A program made the position numbers and the translations under genes. DNA of 9,162 bases from Anaerolineae bacterium (GTDB lineage Bacteria > Chloroflexota > Anaerolineae > DUEN01). Below are positions 6,666 to 9,162 of this stretch, in pieces (positions within the stretch are counted from its first letter, which is position 1; each line of letters starts with the position of its first letter). The notes beneath the pieces were generated by a model, which saw only the letters and a list, made by a program, of their open reading frames with translations, searched no databases and had not been told where the DNA came from. Location: the NCBI GenBank assembly GCA_021159845.1, contig JAGHDS010000417.1, positions 1 through 9,162 on the forward strand. The letters run 5' to 3'.

Positions 6666-6702
6666 TGGACCGTCTTCGCGCACTCCGCGCCCTCGCGGTC
6701 CA
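6666..6702 (+). repeat. Intercistronic inverted repeat
   Basis: TGGACCG (6666-6672) pairs with CGGTCCA (6696-6702) right after the kinase stop codon, with a shorter alternative CCGCG/CGCGG stem (6685-6698) inside. No T-run follows. It may attenuate or stabilise the transcript between the kinase and the membrane-protein gene, 38 nt before the next start. Confidence 0.4.
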
Positions 6703-6739
6703 GAAAGCGCTCCGTCCAGAATCTGACAAGGAGAACCCG

Positions 6740-7102
6740 ATGAATACACGCACAAAGCAGGTCATCTTCTGGCTCCCAAGGATGCTATGTATCCTCTTCG
6801 CCATATTCCTGAGCCTCTTCGCTTTAGACGTATTCGGCGAAGGCTACAGCCCCTGGGAGACGGTTCTCGCCCTGCTCATCCACCTGGTCCCGACTTACAT
6901 CGTAATCATCGCGCTGGCCATCGCATGGCGATGGGAATGGATTGGAGCAATCCTGTTTGGCGCCCTGGCGGTGTTCTACGTAGCTCTGGCCTGGGGACGC
7001 TTCCCCTTGACCACCTACTTAGTCATCTCCGGTCCTCTGGCCCTGATAGGCATCCTCTTCCTGCTCAACTGGAAATACAAGGCATCCCTCGGAACGCGCT
7101 GA
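6740..7102 (+). CDS. Small four-helix membrane protein (DUF7670-like)
   Basis: The start at 6740 is chosen because AAGGAG (6728-6733) stands 6 nt before it. The open frame upstream to a GTG at 6659 adds 27 polar residues overlapping the kinase stop and has no such site. The resulting 120-residue protein has four hydrophobic segments: about 9-29 (FWLPRMLCILFAIFLSLFAL), 42-62, 67-84 and 92-111, with short loops and a basic end (NWKYKASLGTR). FWLPR...LFALDVF, the middle WRWEWIGAILF and the closing GPLALIGILFLLNW are typical of a widespread uncharacterised family of small membrane proteins that I believe is now DUF7670. No catalytic residues stand out and the function is unknown. It is probably the last gene of the operon begun at 4665. 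Confidence 0.8.
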   Translation: MNTRTKQVIFWLPRMLCILFAIFLSLFALDVFGEGYSPWETVLALLIHLVPTYIVIIALAIAWRWEWIGAILFGALAVFYVALAWGRFPLTTYLVISGPLALIGILFLLNWKYKASLGTR

Positions 7103-7138
7103 CCGCAGCCCATGGCCCACGCAGCGACGCTATGCTCA

Positions 7139-7181
7139 CGCGCCGAAGAGAGGGGCGCGGCTGGGCATCCCACGGCCAGCC
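7139..7181 (+). terminator. Tandem hairpins between the operon and argS, possible terminator
   Basis: Two 6-bp stems follow each other: CGCGCC (7139-7144) with GGCGCG (7154-7159), and GGCTGG (7159-7164) with CCAGCC (7176-7181). The second is followed by the pyrimidine tract TTCCCTCC. They share base 7159 and are only moderately strong. The location between the last operon gene and the argS promoter candidate is right for a terminator. Confidence 0.35.
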
Positions 7182-7208
7182 TTCCCTCCACACCTCGCTT
7201 CGGCAAAG

Positions 7209-7237
7209 TTGATCATTCTCGCCGCTTACGGTATCAT
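7209..7237 (+). promoter_or_regulatory. Probable argS promoter
   Basis: TTGATC (7209-7214), a 17-nt spacer and TATCAT (7232-7237) match the sigma-70 consensus at 4 of 6 and 5 of 6 positions. Transcription would begin near 7244, giving a leader of about 34 nt with the AGGGAG ribosome binding site before the ATG at 7278. Confidence 0.45.
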
Positions 7238-7277
7238 CTGGGCATGGCAATAGCAAGTCGATAACGAGGGAGATTCT

Positions 7278-8990
7278 ATGCCTCTGATTCGGGACAGCCT
7301 CATTGAACTCATTCGAGAAGGGATCCATCAAGCCCAGGCAGCAAACGTTCTGCCCGATTTTGAACCGCCAGACTTCGTCGTGGAACACCCAAAACAGGCC
7401 ACCCACGGCGACTATGCGACGAATGTGGCATTGCAATCCGCACGCCTGGCCCGGATGGCCCCACGTGCCATCGCTCAGGCCATCGTCGAACACATGCCTC
7501 TGGCCGACTATATCGGCCGCGTGGAGATCGCTGGTGCCGGTTTTATCAACATCACACTGGCGCCGGAGTGGGTTGCCCAACAGGTGGAGACGATCCAGGC
7601 CGCCGGAGCAACATGGGGAAACCTGGACATCGGCACAGGGCAAAAGGCCCAGGTCGAGTTCGTATCGGCCAACCCGACTGGCCCCCTGCACATCGGTCGC
7701 ACCTGGGGAGCCGTGCTGGGTGACACGATCGCCAACCTGCTAGAAGCGGTTGGCTACAAGGTCACGCGCGAGTACTACTTCAACAACGCGGGGCGCCAGA
7801 TGCAGATCCTGGGGAAATCTGTGCGTGCCCGTTACATGGAACTCATCGGCAAACCCGCGACGTTCCCCGAGGACGGATACCAGGGAGAATATATCTGGGA
7901 GATCGCACGCACCATTGTACAGGAACAAGGAGACGCCTGGGCCAATGAGGGCTGGCGTCCTTTCAAGGAACGCGCAGAGGCGTGGTTGTTCGAAGACATC
8001 CGGAACACACTCGCCCGGCTGGGCATCCACTTCGACGTGTGGTTCAACGAGCACGACCTGTACACCTCGGGCGCCATCGAGAGGACAGTACAGGCACTAC
8101 GCGAGCGCGGCTATGCCTACGACAAGGACGGTGCCGTCTGGTTCCGTGCTACCGCCTTCGGCGCGGAGAAGGATCGCGTCCTCATCAAGTCCACCGGCGA
8201 ACCCACCTACCGGCTGCCCGATATCGCCTATCATGTCAACAAGCTAGAACGCGGCTTCGATCGCATCGTTAACATCTTCGGCGCCGACCACAAAGATGAA
8301 TATCCCGACGTCATCGCCGGTGTTCGGGCGCTGGGCTATGACGCCGACCGCATTCAGGTGGTCATCCACCAGTTCATCAACCTGGTGCGCGGCGGCAGGC
8401 AAGTTCGTATGAGCACACGGCGAGCCAATTACGTCACGCTGGACGACCTGTTGGACGCGGTGACGATCACCCACCCGGAGTCGGGCGTGACCATCCCGGG
8501 CAAGGATCCCGTGCGCTTCATGCTCCTCACCCGGTCGCCCGACAGCCCGATGAATTTCGATCTGGACCTGGTCGCCCAGCAGACGCCAGAAAACCCGGTA
8601 TACTACGTACAATATGCCCACGCGCGCATTTGCTCTATTCTCCGCAAGGCCGAAGAAGAAGGCTGGCACCCCACCGGGCCCGACGGCTGGGAGACAAGCG
8701 ATACAACCATTCTCACACACCCAGCCGAACAGGCGTTGATCAAGAAGATGCTAGAACTCCCGGAAGTGGTGGAGAACGCCGTGCAAAAACTTAGCCCCCA
8801 CCAGTTGTCGTTTTATGCTATGGACCTGGCATCCACCTTCCACACCTTCTACCGAGACTGCCGGGTGCTCTCCTCAGACCCGGGCGAAAAGGACCGGACT
8901 CGGGCCCGGCTCAAGCTGGTAGGTGCTTCACGCATCGTGCTGGCCCGTGTGCTCGGCCTAATGGGCATGACGGCCCCCGAGCGAATGTGA
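7278..8990 (+). CDS. argS: Arginyl-tRNA synthetase
   Basis: This class I synthetase charges tRNA-Arg with arginine using ATP in the cytoplasm. It has 570 residues, within the normal range, and starts 5 nt after AGGGAG. The N-terminal tRNA-recognition domain (about 1-95) contains HPKQATHGDYATNVAL (37-52) and GAGFINITL (86-94). The catalytic core opens with EFVSANPTGPLHIG (127-140), where HIGR replaces the textbook HIGH, and continues with EYYFNNAGRQM (165-175). Later come STGEPTYRLPDIAYH (305-319), NIFGADHKDEYPDV (332-345) and MSTRRANYVTLDDLL (378-392), the KMSK-equivalent loop. The DALR anticodon-binding domain begins at about YYVQYAHARICSILR (442-456) and ends with ASRIVLARVLGLMGMTAPERM, the usual terminus of the family. 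All domains are present in order with no frameshift. The gene seems to have its own promoter and no clear tie to the upstream operon. Confidence 0.98.
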   Translation: MPLIRDSLIELIREGIHQAQAANVLPDFEPPDFVVEHPKQATHGDYATNVALQSARLARMAPRAIAQAIVEHMPLADYIGRVEIAGAGFINITLAPEWVAQQVETIQAAGATWGNLDIGTGQKAQVEFVSANPTGPLHIGRTWGAVLGDTIANLLEAVGYKVTREYYFNNAGRQMQILGKSVRARYMELIGKPATFPEDGYQGEYIWEIARTIVQEQGDAWANEGWRPFKERAEAWLFEDIRNTLARLGIHFDVWFNEHDLYTSGAIERTVQALRERGYAYDKDGAVWFRATAFGAEKDRVLIKSTGEPTYRLPDIAYHVNKLERGFDRIVNIFGADHKDEYPDVIAGVRALGYDADRIQVVIHQFINLVRGGRQVRMSTRRANYVTLDDLLDAVTITHPESGVTIPGKDPVRFMLLTRSPDSPMNFDLDLVAQQTPENPVYYVQYAHARICSILRKAEEEGWHPTGPDGWETSDTTILTHPAEQALIKKMLELPEVVENAVQKLSPHQLSFYAMDLASTFHTFYRDCRVLSSDPGEKDRTRARLKLVGASRIVLARVLGLMGMTAPERM

Positions 8991-8997
8991 GGCTGGA

Positions 8998-9128
8998 CGG
9001 AAGACGACAGACTAAGGATCCAGAGATCATGGAGGAAGCGCTACAGGGATCGTCATCAACTCGCCATTCACTGCGGCTTTCCCTTCGCTCACCATTCTCC
9101 ATCCTGACCCTGCGCCTGCCGTCTTCCG
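8998..9128. repeat. Widely spaced inverted repeat in the region after argS
   Basis: CGGAAGACG (8998-9006) recurs inverted as CGTCTTCCG (9120-9128), separated by 113 nt. The rest of the 172-nt tail has no gene and becomes strongly pyrimidine-rich on the plus strand from about 9096. I see no clear terminator for argS in it. Confidence 0.4.
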
Positions 9129-9162
9129 CCCGCCGTCCTTCCTCCTTATGGCTCTTCCTGGC

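Noticed and set aside
7410..7440. HIGR in place of HIGH in ArgRS as a sign of inactivity (the motif itself is at about 7689-7700)
   Set aside because: The fourth position of this motif varies among class I synthetases, and all other ArgRS motifs and the DALR domain are intact.

Overview
The window looks like chromosomal DNA of a GC-rich bacterium, most probably a member of the Chloroflexota (Anaerolineae or a relative). This is inferred from gene content and style: a DUF2079 membrane protein with C-terminal beta-rich modules of the 'YDPxTGQR' kind, a 'FWLPR...LFALDVFGEG' small membrane protein, and an arginyl-tRNA synthetase with a GPLHIGRTWGAVLGD active-site segment. No phylogenetic marker was computed. 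I see no tRNA, rRNA, CRISPR array, transposase or phage gene.

Layout. Positions 1-828 (+) hold the C-terminal end of a large protein that carries two beta-rich modules. Positions 1021-3447 (+) hold a DUF2079 membrane protein that ends in the same kind of module, so the two genes are probably related surface or envelope glycosyltransferase-like proteins. A GC-rich hairpin (3502-3525) separates it from a convergent minus-strand gene (4010-3567).

That minus-strand gene is the most notable item. It encodes a full-length C_GCAxxG_C_C redox protein whose reading frame is interrupted only by one UGA, exactly where the family has its first conserved cysteine. A compact hairpin with a G-led apical loop lies 21 nt downstream of the UGA. 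The simplest reading is a selenoprotein of 147 residues with Sec22, which an ordinary gene caller would split or start late at the GTG at 3923.

A 654-nt gene-free stretch (4011-4664) follows. It contains an 11-bp palindrome, a 148-bp inverted-repeat element with an inner perfect 17-bp hairpin, a near-consensus promoter (TTGACA-N18-TATACT) and a leader of about 240 nt.

The promoter and leader feed a probable three-gene operon: a uroporphyrinogen-decarboxylase-superfamily protein without recognisable zinc ligands (4665-5711), an aminoglycoside-phosphotransferase-fold kinase (5715-6665, 3-nt gap) and a four-helix membrane protein (6740-7102). The physiological link among these three is not evident from sequence. 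After a spacer with two hairpins and a plausible promoter, argS (7278-8990) is complete. The final 172 nt are noncoding.
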